DNA of 64,000 bases, taken from an uncultured bacterium. GTDB lineage: Bacteria > Bacillota > Clostridia > Lachnospirales > Lachnospiraceae. Positions 45,412 through 54,332 of this stretch are shown in pieces (positions within the stretch are counted from its first letter, which is position 1; every line of letters starts with the position of its first letter). The stretch spans positions 1-64,000 of the forward strand of contig CANDBT010000022.1 of the NCBI GenBank assembly GCA_947383005.1, in the 5' to 3' direction. The notes under the pieces were generated by a model, which made no database searches, was not told the origin of the DNA, and worked only from the letters and a program-made list of their open reading frames with translations. Both the position numbers and the translations under genes were made by a program.

Positions 45412-46587
45412 TTAGAGTTCAAACGCCACCAATGTTTCCTTTGGTAGCTTCTCATTTTCGCAGTTCAGAAGATACGATATTGCCTGATTTGCAAAGCATT
45501 TTGTTATCATCGTGTCCCAATCGGCAAGTTGAATGATCTCAGCTGTGCCATTCTCAAAATTAAATGAAATCTCGCCCCATTCGCCGTCGCAGTCTGCTTG
45601 GTATTCGTAGATTGCGGCGGCGATTTTCTTTTTGCGCTTGGTTTTGGATTTCTGTTTCAGCCGGACAGCATGGAGCGCACCTTCGGCAACCAGCAGTTCT
45701 GTCAGTTTGTCCACCGCTTTCCGGTAGGCTCGCTCTGCACCGCTGGCAGTGCTGCCCTCAAACATAATCGCCAGTTCTTCAAAAGTGGGGCGGTTCTTCC
45801 ATGAGCCAACTCGCCCACAGGTCATACAGATTGCTAACCGTTTTTCAAGTAAGGTCTGTTCCCGGTAATTCAGCTTCTCAAATGCCCGCTGCACCTTTTC
45901 AGCCTGTATGCCGTTCCAGAGGATGTCGGCATAGTTCCAAGTATCGTCAAGGGCAACATCTTCGCCCGTTTCCTCGCCGTCTTCGCCCGTCACATAGAAC
46001 GGCTGCTGATTGCGGATGCCACGGACTACTTTCAGATATTCTTCCGCAAAGGCAAGGTCGCAGTTGTATTTCTTGGCAAACTCGCTGACCGCATCCTTGG
46101 TGTTATGGTACAGCCATGCCATTGACCGCACCATTTTGTAATTGGTCAGAGAGGACACCGACCATTTTTCTTCACCCATGCGGAAACGGAGCATAGCATC
46201 CCGGATGAACGGAAAAATGTATGTAGCGTACTCCGCACCCTTGGCGGGGTCATAGTCCATCAGCTTTTGGAGCATTTGCTCTCGGCAGGAGAGCTTTATA
46301 TCTATAAATCGGTCTGTGTCGTACAAATCGCCGCTATCCACGCCAAGAAAGCTCTTGGTGCGCTTGTTGAGTTGCGGCTCATAATGGTGCAGGAAGAACG
46401 AAAAATACATCAAGTTCTTTTCCTGCAAGGCAGATAGGATATACTCATTCAGACTGTTCACCGTTGGCGGCTCCGGTTCCAGTTGGAAGATGCGCTCTGC
46501 CACATAGGGGCGGATGTCCGCACCGAATGAATCAACAGGATATTTCGGTATGTATCCGGTCATATTCCATGAAAAATCATTCAGCAT
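45412..46587 (-). CDS. Sigma-factor-like protein of mobile element
   Basis: Protein of 391 residues with two parts that look like sigma regions: YDPAKGAEYATYIFPFIRD then RSMAWLYHNTKDAVSEFAKK (region 2-like) and FEKLNYREQTLLEKRLAICM with FEELAIMFEGSTASGAERAY (region 4-like HTH). The final part has a Lys-rich segment (RLKQKSKTKRKKK). Start follows GGAAGGAGGTGCGCT. Similar genes sit in Clostridial integrative elements. Whether it acts as a sigma factor or an HTH regulator is open. Confidence 0.6.
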   Translation of the reverse strand: MLNDFSWNMTGYIPKYPVDSFGADIRPYVAERIFQLEPEPPTVNSLNEYILSALQEKNLMYFSFFLHHYEPQLNKRTKSFLGVDSGDLYDTDRFIDIKLSCREQMLQKLMDYDPAKGAEYATYIFPFIRDAMLRFRMGEEKWSVSSLTNYKMVRSMAWLYHNTKDAVSEFAKKYNCDLAFAEEYLKVVRGIRNQQPFYVTGEDGEETGEDVALDDTWNYADILWNGIQAEKVQRAFEKLNYREQTLLEKRLAICMTCGRVGSWKNRPTFEELAIMFEGSTASGAERAYRKAVDKLTELLVAEGALHAVRLKQKSKTKRKKKIAAAIYEYQADCDGEWGEISFNFENGTAEIIQLADWDTMITKCFANQAISYLLNCENEKLPKETLVAFEL

Positions 46588-46673
46588 AGCGCACCTCCTT
46601 CCGTTTTAATAATGTGCGTGAACATTCTGAAAACTAAAAGTTTCTGTTTCCTATAAACGGGTCTTTGACAGCA

Positions 46674-47168
46674 TCATATCTGCTCGATTTCATTTGCAAT
46701 CATAGCCACCGTTTTTTCATTAGTATCAATTTTAATCGTGTTTAGTGTTTGATACATCGGTATTCTTGTTACACTTCTTTCAATTACATCCTCGGCACGA
46801 ATACCTCTTTCTACATCCTTAGTTAATCTCTTACGCAAATGGGTTTCGTCAGCAATAAGTGAGATACATTTCACCTCACAGTTTTGTGTATCCAGCTTTC
46901 CCAATATAGAATCTATGATAGGCTGTTGATGCATTACCCAACAGAAAATCACATTTTCATAAGCTGAGCAATGCAAAAAGTTGTTTAGTAAGTAGCAGAT
47001 ATTATCTGTCACCATTGTTTTGGTTTCATTGGTTACTTGGAATGGGTTTGCATCCCAACACCAATCTCCATCAAGAAATACGCTATTGGGTAAATCAGAT
47101 TTTAGTTGCTGGCAAACAGCGGTCTTTCCAACTCCCATTGTTCCGCCAACTATATATAAGTTTTTCAT
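46674..47168 (-). CDS. P-loop nucleotide kinase-like protein
   Basis: The 164-residue protein begins MKNLYIVGGTMGVGKTAVCQ, a Walker A, followed by VFLDGDWCW (acidic site) and a LID-like region (HLRKRLTKDVERGIRAED). It matches small AAA/nucleoside-kinase-like proteins of mobile elements; some relatives modify antibiotics, others are of unknown use. GGTGAGAGGAT precedes the ATG. It lies between the sigma-like and DUF6076 genes on the minus strand. Confidence 0.8.
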   Translation of the reverse strand: MKNLYIVGGTMGVGKTAVCQQLKSDLPNSVFLDGDWCWDANPFQVTNETKTMVTDNICYLLNNFLHCSAYENVIFCWVMHQQPIIDSILGKLDTQNCEVKCISLIADETHLRKRLTKDVERGIRAEDVIERSVTRIPMYQTLNTIKIDTNEKTVAMIANEIEQI

Positions 47169-47186
47169 ATCCTCTCACCTACAAAT

Positions 47187-48290
47187 TCAAAGATTTTTCT
47201 GTGCTTCTTTTTTCAAGGCAGCCTGTCCAATTTCCTTTTCGTAATCGCCCTTGGCATAGGCTACATTGCACAATGCCTGGAGCATCTTATCTTTTGCCAG
47301 TTTCTTCATAACCTCCGCAAGTTCAGCATCCAGAGTGCCACGCTTCACATAGCGGTTTATGGTATTCAGCCGCTTCTCATAAATCTGTTTCAGCGGATGA
47401 TCGTCCGCAAGTTCCCGCTGTTCTCTGCCTTTTAGATTGCCGATCTGCCGACAAGTGCGGTGCAGCTTATCTCCCGGCGCATAACCGCCGCAATATTTGG
47501 TGTGCCTTGCATTGGTGGTCAGAAACCACTTGCCGCAGATTCTGCATTTCTTCGGTGCATGACCAACACATAAGCCCTCAAAAAGATCAGACCGGAACAT
47601 CCCTACAAAGGATACATAGTGCATCCGCTTGACCAGCTTCGCAACTTTTTCACCGGGACGGATGACGGATACATACTGAACAGAATTGTTCAGGGTAGAC
47701 ATCCATGCATTGCCCTCCGTGATAGAAAACTCCGGCGGGAAATAGCTGCCGAACATTTTTGCAAAACCATCTGCGGTGCGGTCTGCTTCGTTGCAATCCG
47801 ATTTTTCTGCAAAATCAAGCATGGCCGTTTGGTATTCCCCAAGGGAGTATGCCAGATGCCCGAAAACTGCGGTATAGCGTTGGAGCATCATCGCATCGGC
47901 AAAGTTCTGGATTTCTTCAAATTGCAAAGAATTGGTTGCGGCTTTTATGGCAAACTCCACATATTTCAGTGCATTGTCCGCAGTAAAGACTTTTTCAATC
48001 CGTTCTCTGTGTTTTGGGATATTCATATAGGAGAACGGCGGCGTTTGACTGAGAATACCAAGCATCGTCAGAGCAGCTTCCCTTGCCATAGGACAGAGTG
48101 CAGACGCATCCTGACTGGCGTTTAATGTTCCAAGCAGCAGATTGATTTTCTCGCATTGTTCATTCATCTTTGCAATGGTATCCGCAGGAACATTCAGCGC
48201 ATCACAGGCCAGCGTGCCGATAGGATATATTTTGTCCTCATATATGACGGTATCCTGCCAGAAATCCAATGTCATCAGTTCTTGGTTCAT
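47187..48290 (-). CDS. DUF6076 family protein
   Basis: Mobile-element protein of 367 residues with a zinc-finger-like region: KKCRICGKWFLTTNARHTKY, CGGYAPGD and TCRQIGNLKG (four Cys and one His), followed by a helical tail. As far as I recall this is the DUF6076 family; function unknown, perhaps nucleic-acid binding. Start at 48290 follows AGGAGGGCAAGC; a longer frame in the same phase lies over the primase gene on the other strand and is not coding. It is divergent from the primase operon. Confidence 0.78.
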   Translation of the reverse strand: MNQELMTLDFWQDTVIYEDKIYPIGTLACDALNVPADTIAKMNEQCEKINLLLGTLNASQDASALCPMAREAALTMLGILSQTPPFSYMNIPKHRERIEKVFTADNALKYVEFAIKAATNSLQFEEIQNFADAMMLQRYTAVFGHLAYSLGEYQTAMLDFAEKSDCNEADRTADGFAKMFGSYFPPEFSITEGNAWMSTLNNSVQYVSVIRPGEKVAKLVKRMHYVSFVGMFRSDLFEGLCVGHAPKKCRICGKWFLTTNARHTKYCGGYAPGDKLHRTCRQIGNLKGREQRELADDHPLKQIYEKRLNTINRYVKRGTLDAELAEVMKKLAKDKMLQALCNVAYAKGDYEKEIGQAALKKEAQKNL

Positions 48291-48445
48291 GCTTGCCCTC
48301 CTGTCCTGTTTTTTATTTCTTTCATTGTACCATGCAAATGTGAAGAAATCTACATCCTCCGAATAGTTGTCCTGTTTTTTGAAACAGGGTTGTCCTCCGA
48401 TTAGCCTGTTTATTGAAAAATCCGGCATAACGATAGTAGAAAGAG

Positions 48446-48477
48446 CGAAACACCTGCCAATCACGGCGGGTGTTTCG
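48446..48477 (+). promoter_or_regulatory. Leader hairpin of primase operon
   Basis: CGAAACACCTGCC pairs with GGCGGGTGTTTCG (12 of 13) around AATCAC, 30 bp before the primase start. No T-run; could be attenuator or single-strand signal. Confidence 0.5.
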
Positions 48478-48509
48478 TACTTTCTGAATACTATGAACGG
48501 AGGTTTTCT

Positions 48510-49130
48510 ATGACGATTTATGAAACCATCAAGGCGGCAATCAGCGTAAAGCAAGCCGCAAAACACTACGGGCTGAATGTCAACCGCAACGGTATGGCTT
48601 GCTGCCCGTTCCACAACGACAGGCATCCGAGCTTGAAACTGAATGAGGACTATTTTTTCTGCTTCGGCTGCGGAGCCAAGGGGGATGTAATCGGCCTTGT
48701 GGCAAGGCTGTTCGATCTGAGCAGTTATGAAGCAGCGCAAAAGCTGGCTGCGGACTTTGGGCTTGACCCGAAACCGCCCACTGCCGCAGCTATGGTCAAG
48801 CCGAAGCGTCCTTATATCCGCCAGTTCCGGGAGGATGAAATGCTGTGTTTCCGGGTGCTGACGGATTATCTGCATCTGCTGGAAGATTGGAAAGTACGAT
48901 ACGCACCCAAGACACCGGAAGATGCTCTGGATGACCGTTTTGTGGAAGCCTGCCAGATGCACTGCCATATCGAATATATGGTAGATGTGCTGACGGTGGG
49001 TGATCTGGAAGAACGGGTGGCATTGGTGGACAAGCTGATGCAGGACGGCAAAATTGCTTTTCTGCAAGAGTATACCGCACGAAAGAAAAAGGAGGTGGCG
49101 CACCATGGCGAAGAACCGGAAAACGCCTGA
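48510..49130 (+). CDS. CHC2 zinc-finger primase-like protein
   Basis: DNA-primase N-terminal homologue (206 residues). The zinc site is CPFHNDRHPSLKLNEDYFFC and FGCGAKGDVIGLVARL, typical of DnaG. The toprim catalytic domain is missing: the C-terminal part is helical and element-specific. ACGGAGGTTTTCT precedes the ATG. The last 26 bases overlap the next gene's start, so the pair is coupled and likely acts in element replication. Confidence 0.9.
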   Translation: MTIYETIKAAISVKQAAKHYGLNVNRNGMACCPFHNDRHPSLKLNEDYFFCFGCGAKGDVIGLVARLFDLSSYEAAQKLAADFGLDPKPPTAAAMVKPKRPYIRQFREDEMLCFRVLTDYLHLLEDWKVRYAPKTPEDALDDRFVEACQMHCHIEYMVDVLTVGDLEERVALVDKLMQDGKIAFLQEYTARKKKEVAHHGEEPENA

Positions 49131-50496
49131 TATGAATTTGCCTGTCTGGTTTGACGGGCAGAACATCAACGAAGCTCTGTTTTGTGAAGAATTTCTGCAG
49201 GAGCGCAGAATCATCTTCGCAAACGGAGCTTTTTTCACGCCCGATGGTCGAGTGACGGACGATCTCCCTCTGCGTGGGGAGATTTACGACAAGCTGAAAT
49301 TCTGTGCCGTAAACAATATCCCCCGGAAGATCACCAACATTCTGGAAGTGCTGAAACTGGAAGCGCAAGTGCCGGACTTTCCACCGGAGCAGGATCGGAT
49401 TCATCTGTCCAACGGTACGCTACTGTTGAACGGCACATTTATCGAGGGCAGACCGGCTATCGTGCGAAACCGTCTGCCTGTTGTTTACAATCCTCATGCA
49501 CCTACACCTGTGACCTGGCTAAACTTTCTGGATGGGCTGCTCCATGCGGAGGATATCCCCACTTTGCAGGAGTTTATCGGCTACTGTCTGATTCCTTCCA
49601 ACAAGGGACAGCGCATGATGGTGATTAAGGGCAATGGCGGCGAGGGCAAATCTCAAATCGGTACGGTGCTGTCCGCTATATTCGGCACGAATATGAAAGA
49701 CGGCAGCATCGGAAAAATTTCCGAAAACCGCTTCGCCCGTGCTGATCTGGAACACATCCTGCTGTGCGTGGATGATGATATGCGGATGGAAGCCCTGCGC
49801 CAGACCAACTATGTAAAATCCATCGTGACTGCACAGGGCAAAATGGACTTGGAACGCAAGGGCAAGCAGAGCTATCAGGGCTGGATGTTTGCCCGGTTGC
49901 TGGCATTCAGCAATGGTGATCTGCAAGCCCTGTATGACCGTAGCGATGGCTTTTACCGCAGACAGCTTGTGCTGACCACCAAGGAAAAGCCTGTAGACAG
50001 AGCCGACGATCCCGACCTTGCAGAGAAAATGAAAGCCGAAGCCGAGGGAATTTTCCGCTGGGCATTTGAAGGCTTGCAGCGGCTCGTTGCCAACAACTTT
50101 CAGTTTACGGAGAGTGACCGCATCCGTGAAAACCGGAAAGCGGTCAAGCGTGACAATAACAACATTTTCGATTTCATGGAGTCGGAGGGATATATCCGGC
50201 GCAAAGCGGATGCGTCCATCAGTTCCAAGGATTTCTATGTAATCTATCGCCTGTGGTGCGAGGAAAATTCCCTTGCCCCGCTAAAATCCCGCAGCTTCAG
50301 CGATGCTATGGTTGCCAATGCGAAGAAATTTAACTTGGAGCATTGTAACAACATTACCAACTCTGCCGGACGTCGGGTATGGGGATTTATGGGTGTGGAA
50401 GCTGTGGCAAGATCTCATATAAATGGGTTTTACGGAGATTCGCCGTGTACGTACGTACCGGATGACATTCCGGAGGAATGGCGAAGGGTCGAGTAA
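49105..50496 (+). CDS. P4-type primase/SF3 helicase
   Basis: Replication helicase of the phage/plasmid D5/P4 primase group (463 residues). SF3 helicase signature VIKGNGGEGKSQIGTVLSAI (Walker A), Walker B LLCVDDDMR, and LAFSNGDLQALYDRSDGFYR (motif C/sensor) are visible. A winged C-terminus follows. The start at 49105 sits after AAAGGAGGTGGCGCACC. It acts with the CHC2 protein upstream, which lacks a catalytic core. Autonomous replication of the excised element is a reasonable inference. Confidence 0.9.
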   Translation: MAKNRKTPDMNLPVWFDGQNINEALFCEEFLQERRIIFANGAFFTPDGRVTDDLPLRGEIYDKLKFCAVNNIPRKITNILEVLKLEAQVPDFPPEQDRIHLSNGTLLLNGTFIEGRPAIVRNRLPVVYNPHAPTPVTWLNFLDGLLHAEDIPTLQEFIGYCLIPSNKGQRMMVIKGNGGEGKSQIGTVLSAIFGTNMKDGSIGKISENRFARADLEHILLCVDDDMRMEALRQTNYVKSIVTAQGKMDLERKGKQSYQGWMFARLLAFSNGDLQALYDRSDGFYRRQLVLTTKEKPVDRADDPDLAEKMKAEAEGIFRWAFEGLQRLVANNFQFTESDRIRENRKAVKRDNNNIFDFMESEGYIRRKADASISSKDFYVIYRLWCEENSLAPLKSRSFSDAMVANAKKFNLEHCNNITNSAGRRVWGFMGVEAVARSHINGFYGDSPCTYVPDDIPEEWRRVE

Positions 50497-50867
50497 AACC
50501 GATTGCTGGTACGTATGTACACAGCAAAAGAGCGTGTAACGCTTGTGATAGAAACAGCTCATTTCCTTTATTTGGGCTGTTTCTATGGCAGTGAAAGATA
50601 CGGTTTTCACTGCAACCGTCTGCAAGAGTAAGTTTCGCAAAACGGCTCAATGCAGACGGGCTGACCATGAGAAAAGTTGCAGACATTTCGCCTTGGTCAG
50701 CAGATGTCGCCGCAGCGACCGCACCCCCTCCGGAGGAGCCCTCGGAGAGCCCACGGCACTTTGCAGCCAGTATGGATGAAAGTGTAATAGTGGGTTATTA
50801 CACTTTGAAAAAGTGCCTCTCCGTAACTCCTCGCTGTTTGCAAATCCCAAAGAAAGGAGAAAAATCT
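50497..50867. other. Intergenic region holding oriT
   Basis: Contains the inverted repeat ATAGAAACAGC/GCTGTTTCTAT (50548-50558 and 50576-50586), a GC-rich stretch with CTCCGGAGGAG (about 50728), and the oriT-like repeat at 50779-50806. An open frame through it in phase with the relaxase is not supported by a ribosome site. Confidence 0.65.
50779..50806 (+). other. Predicted origin of transfer (oriT), MobV type
   Basis: An 11-bp perfect inverted repeat, AAAGTGTAATA (50779-50789) and TATTACACTTT (50796-50806), enclosing GTGGGT. The pMV158-family oriT has the same design, with loop GTGTGT and the nick between the last G and T; by analogy the nick would be between 50794 and 50795. It lies 62 bp before the MobV relaxase gene, where such sites are expected. 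Confidence 0.78.
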
Positions 50868-52157
50868 ATGGCAAGAAATGATGGAATAAACCGCACCGTA
50901 GCCCGGAATCAGGACTTGGAAACCCCGGCAGATGTGGCTAAGGTACAGGAACACAATGAGCGTGAAAAGGACAGCTACAGCAATCAGGACATCGTGCCGG
51001 AACGCACTTCTCTGAACGTTCATTTCAAAGCACCCACGGACGATTATGTAAAAATGTTTGAGCAGATGGAACAGGACGGAGTGATCTCCACCAGAGGTCT
51101 GAAACCGGATGCCATCAAATACGGCGAGTTGGTGTTTGATGTGAACTCCGCTTATTTCTACAACCACGGCGGCTATGAATTTGCGAAACAGTTTTATGCC
51201 GATGCCTATAAAGCCGCCGTGGAGATCGTGGGCGGTGAGCAGTACATCCTCTCTGCCGTCATGCACGCCGATGAGCGCAACCGGGCAATGTCCGAAGCTC
51301 TGGGCGAGGAGGTGTACCACTACCACCTTCATGTGGTTTATATCCCGGTGGTGGAAAAGCAGATCCTTTGGTCGAAGCGGTGTAAGGATGAATCACTTCG
51401 GGGGACGATAAAAGAAACGATCACACAGGTCAGCCGCAGTAAGAAATGGGAGTCTAAGCCCGTTCTCGATGAAAACGGGAACCCTATGATGAACGCAAAA
51501 GGAAAAAAGATTTTGAAGTCGTCCTACAGTGTGTTGCAGGATGACTTTTTCAATTTTATGCGAAGTGTCGGTTACACCGATGTGGAGCGTGGAGAGCGTG
51601 GCAGCACCGAGGAACATCTGACGGTGACGCAGTTCAAGGTACAGGCAGAGCAGCAACGTTTGGAAGCTGTGATTGGACAGGTGGCACAGGCGGAGCGGGG
51701 GTTGGAGGATGCCAAAGCTGCCACGGAGAAACAGAAAAAGAAACTGGAAGCTCTGCAAAAGGAAACCAAGGCGGCAAAGACCATTGCGCTGACGGTGCAG
51801 GACATTGAAACGATGGGCAAAAAAGCTACATTCGGGAACAACATCACGCTGACACCGGATGAATGCGACACGCTCAAACGCTATGCGGTCAACGGTGTTA
51901 TTGCCAATGCTGACAACAAGCGGCTGAAAGAAAAATTGGCTTCCGCAGAAAAGACGGTTTCCATCTGGAAACAGCGGTATGAAGCAGTAAACGAAAAATA
52001 TATGGAACTCAAACAGAAAGCCCAGCCTTTTCTGGATGCACTGGAAATCGCATCCGAAAAGGTTCGGGCTTTTATCAATTCTGTCCTTATCAGAGGAAAG
52101 GAAACACAGGAACACGAACACCCTGCCCGGAAGCGTGGACAGGATATGGAACTTTGA
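50868..52157 (+). CDS. MobV family relaxase (Pre/Mob)
   Basis: Relaxase that nicks oriT and leads DNA transfer. MobV motif I TSLNVHFKAPTDDYVKMF, then ILSAVMHADERNRAMSEA and YHYHLHVVYIPVVEKQ (HxDE, HxHxxxxxP). The C-terminal third is a coiled coil (QAERGLEDAKAATEKQKKK). Length 429. The start at 50868 follows AAAGGAGAAAAATCT. An element with MobV but no type IV genes depends on a helper: a mobilizable element. Confidence 0.92.
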   Translation: MARNDGINRTVARNQDLETPADVAKVQEHNEREKDSYSNQDIVPERTSLNVHFKAPTDDYVKMFEQMEQDGVISTRGLKPDAIKYGELVFDVNSAYFYNHGGYEFAKQFYADAYKAAVEIVGGEQYILSAVMHADERNRAMSEALGEEVYHYHLHVVYIPVVEKQILWSKRCKDESLRGTIKETITQVSRSKKWESKPVLDENGNPMMNAKGKKILKSSYSVLQDDFFNFMRSVGYTDVERGERGSTEEHLTVTQFKVQAEQQRLEAVIGQVAQAERGLEDAKAATEKQKKKLEALQKETKAAKTIALTVQDIETMGKKATFGNNITLTPDECDTLKRYAVNGVIANADNKRLKEKLASAEKTVSIWKQRYEAVNEKYMELKQKAQPFLDALEIASEKVRAFINSVLIRGKETQEHEHPARKRGQDMEL

Positions 52158-52172
52158 TGGAGGAAACGCCTA

Positions 52173-52358
52173 TTGAAGAAATATTATGAGGAAGCGAAAT
52201 ATAATGCGGCATTTGACCGCTGTGTGGATGTTATGAGCCAGATGCTCCAGAAATATGGACATCAGGTTTTGGATAAATTGGAACAGGACGCACCGCAGGA
52301 AGTGGAGCATTCCGAGGAAAGTAATCAAGCGCAGCTTTTGACGGATAAGGCTGCGTAA
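52173..52358 (+). CDS. Small hypothetical protein of mobile element
   Basis: 61 residues, starting at TTG (GGAGG 9 bases upstream), acidic and helical (YYEEAKYNAAFDRCVDVMSQ, then KLEQDAPQEVEHSEES). It lies between the relaxase and the HTH gene and is probably co-transcribed with the relaxase. Not recognised. Confidence 0.6.
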   Translation: MKKYYEEAKYNAAFDRCVDVMSQMLQKYGHQVLDKLEQDAPQEVEHSEESNQAQLLTDKAA

Positions 52359-52370
52359 AATTTGCAATTT

Positions 52371-52419
52371 ACACGTTGCGTATTCGTTATGGCTATGCTA
52401 TAATGATTACGCAACGTGT
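52371..52419 (+). promoter_or_regulatory. Promoter embedded in a palindromic operator
   Basis: ACACGTTGCGTA (52371-52382) and TACGCAACGTGT (52408-52419) are perfect 12-bp arms. TTGCGT at 52376-52381 and TATAAT at 52399-52404, 17 bases apart, form a promoter lying between and into the arms. It drives the small HTH gene and the recombinase. Confidence 0.78.
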
Positions 52420-52447
52420 ACTTTTTGCTTTTGTGGAGAAAAGACGG

Positions 52448-52678
52448 ATGGATTGTAAAAACAGAATTATAAAGTTGCGTGAAAGCACAGGACTGAACCG
52501 GAAAGATTTTTGCAAGCTTGTCCATATTCCTTACCGGACTATGACTGAATGGGAACTGGACAACCGCCATGCACCGGATTATGTGCTGTGGCTTTTGGAG
52601 TATTATATCCGCAACGAGGGACTTATGGTAAAAAGAATGAATGAGGGAGGTGGAGATTCTGAAAAAGAAACAACTTAA
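52448..52678 (+). CDS. Small HTH DNA-binding protein
   Basis: 76 residues. The HTH reads IIKLRESTGLNRKDFCKLVH then IPYRTMTEWELDNRHAPD, a Cro/C1-type arrangement. GGAG lies 11 bases before the ATG. It overlaps the start of the recombinase gene by about 40 bp. Likely represses its own promoter through the 12-bp dyad upstream and so controls excision. Confidence 0.82.
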   Translation: MDCKNRIIKLRESTGLNRKDFCKLVHIPYRTMTEWELDNRHAPDYVLWLLEYYIRNEGLMVKRMNEGGGDSEKETT

Positions 52679-54332
52679 ATGCTATCTTTATACAAGAGTG
52701 TCCACCTCGATGCAGGTTGACGGATACAGCTTGGATGCCCAGCGTGACAAGCTGCGGAAGTATGCGGCATACGAGGATATGATCGTTGCCGGGGAGTATT
52801 CTGACGAGGGCTTTTCCGGAAAGAACATTCAAGGGCGGCAGGAGTTTCAACGGATGCTGAATGACATCCAGGACGGCAAAGATGATGTTTCTTATGTGTT
52901 GGTCTTTAAGCTGTCTCGATTTGGCAGAAATGCAGCGGACGTTCTGAACTCTTTGCAACTTATGCAGGATTTCGGTGTCAATCTGATCTGCGTGGAGGAT
53001 AGCATTGACAGCTCCAAGGATGCAGGAAAGCTGATGATCTCTGTGCTGTCTGCGGTGGCAGAGATTGAGCGAGAAAATATCCGCACACAGACAATGGCAG
53101 GACGTGAACAAAAGGCTCGTGAGGGCAAATGGAACGGCGGTTTTGCTCCATATGGATACAAACTGGATAATGGTGAACTTGTTATTGCCGAAGATGAAGT
53201 AGAAGTTATCCGAGTAATCTATGATCGTTATATTCATACAAACGAGGGTGTTGCAGGAGTTGCAAAATATCTGAACCGCAATGGTTATACTAAGAAACTA
53301 AGACAGAATAATACCATTCCGGGATTTTCAAGAGATTTTGTGAAAAATGTATTGTACAATCCTGTTTATATGGGAAAGATTGCTTACGGCAGACGAAGAA
53401 CAGAAAAGAAACAGGGTACAAGAAATGAGATGCACGTGGTTGAGCAGTCGGAGTTCCCGGTTTATGAAGGACAGCACGAAGCTATCATTTCCGAAGAAGA
53501 TTGGTATCTGGCACAGGAAAAGCGCAAGATCAATTCCTTTAAGCGGGAAAAGGTCAACAATCCAGACCATGCACACATCCTGTCCGGTATCTTGAAATGC
53601 CCATGCTGCGGCAAGAGTATGTACGGTAATATTGCCAAGGCACACAGCAAGGACAAGAAAACAAGATATTATTACTACTGCAAAAATACGGTTACACCTA
53701 CCGGGCATGAGTGCAGCTTCCGTCTGAATATCGAGCAGATGGAAATCAACAAATTTGTGGCGAAGGTCATTTCCGCTATGGTCAACAATCCACGGTTTGT
53801 AGAAGCAATTCAGACGAAAATCGGAACAGCAGTTGATACAGAGGATATGGAAAAGCAGATTGCTGTCCTGCAAGGGCGGCTAAAGCAAGCCTTTGGAACG
53901 AAAAACCGCTTGGAGCGTCAGATGGATACCTTGGATATCAATGATGCCCACTATGACAGAAAGATTTTGGACTTGCAGCGCCGCTATGATGAGCAGTATG
54001 ATACCATAGAGGAAATTGAAGTTCAGATTGGTGAGTTGCAAGGGCAGATCCGCAGCATCCAGCAAGAGAAAATCTCTGGTGATAACATTTATCGACTCTT
54101 ACTGGCATTTGATGAGGTCTACCATTCCGCAACGGAAGCGGAACAGAAAGAGTTTATGAAAGCCTTTATCGAGCGAATTGAAATGTTCCCGGAAAAGAGA
54201 AAGGACGGTAGTTGGATAAAGAAGATTGTATTCAATTTCCCCGTACCTGTTGATGGTGAGGAAGTGAAAGAACTTCCCTTGGAAACTGAAACAACTGTCG
54301 AGACGGTATGCTACCTAAGGCGCATAAAATAA
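52641..54332 (+). CDS. Large serine recombinase (integrase/excisionase)
   Basis: Site-specific recombinase of the element. Resolvase domain with catalytic Ser in LYTRVSTSMQVDGYSLDAQR and FKLSRFGRNAADVLNSL; recombinase domain (GGFAPYGYKLDNGELVIAE, FVKNVLYNPVYMGKIAYG); zinc ribbon CPCCGKSMYGN with YYYCKNTVTPTGHEC; and a C-terminal coiled coil (RLKQAFGTKNRLERQMDTLD). Full length, about 560 residues. GGAGGTGGAG at 52647-52656 suggests initiation at CTG 52659 or a nearby codon; ATG 52641 lacks a site. The last residues (TVETVCYLRRIK) lie in the attachment site. Confidence 0.94.
   Translation: MREVEILKKKQLKCYLYTRVSTSMQVDGYSLDAQRDKLRKYAAYEDMIVAGEYSDEGFSGKNIQGRQEFQRMLNDIQDGKDDVSYVLVFKLSRFGRNAADVLNSLQLMQDFGVNLICVEDSIDSSKDAGKLMISVLSAVAEIERENIRTQTMAGREQKAREGKWNGGFAPYGYKLDNGELVIAEDEVEVIRVIYDRYIHTNEGVAGVAKYLNRNGYTKKLRQNNTIPGFSRDFVKNVLYNPVYMGKIAYGRRRTEKKQGTRNEMHVVEQSEFPVYEGQHEAIISEEDWYLAQEKRKINSFKREKVNNPDHAHILSGILKCPCCGKSMYGNIAKAHSKDKKTRYYYYCKNTVTPTGHECSFRLNIEQMEINKFVAKVISAMVNNPRFVEAIQTKIGTAVDTEDMEKQIAVLQGRLKQAFGTKNRLERQMDTLDINDAHYDRKILDLQRRYDEQYDTIEEIEVQIGELQGQIRSIQQEKISGDNIYRLLLAFDEVYHSATEAEQKEFMKAFIERIEMFPEKRKDGSWIKKIVFNFPVPVDGEEVKELPLETETTVETVCYLRRIK

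Noticed and set aside
48291-49238. N-terminal extension of the DUF6076 frame
   Set aside because: Lies opposite the CHC2 primase gene and lacks a ribosome site; the good start is at 48290.
50667-50867. N-terminal extension of the relaxase frame
   Set aside because: Covers the oriT-like repeat and has no ribosome site; AAAGGAGA lies just before 50868.
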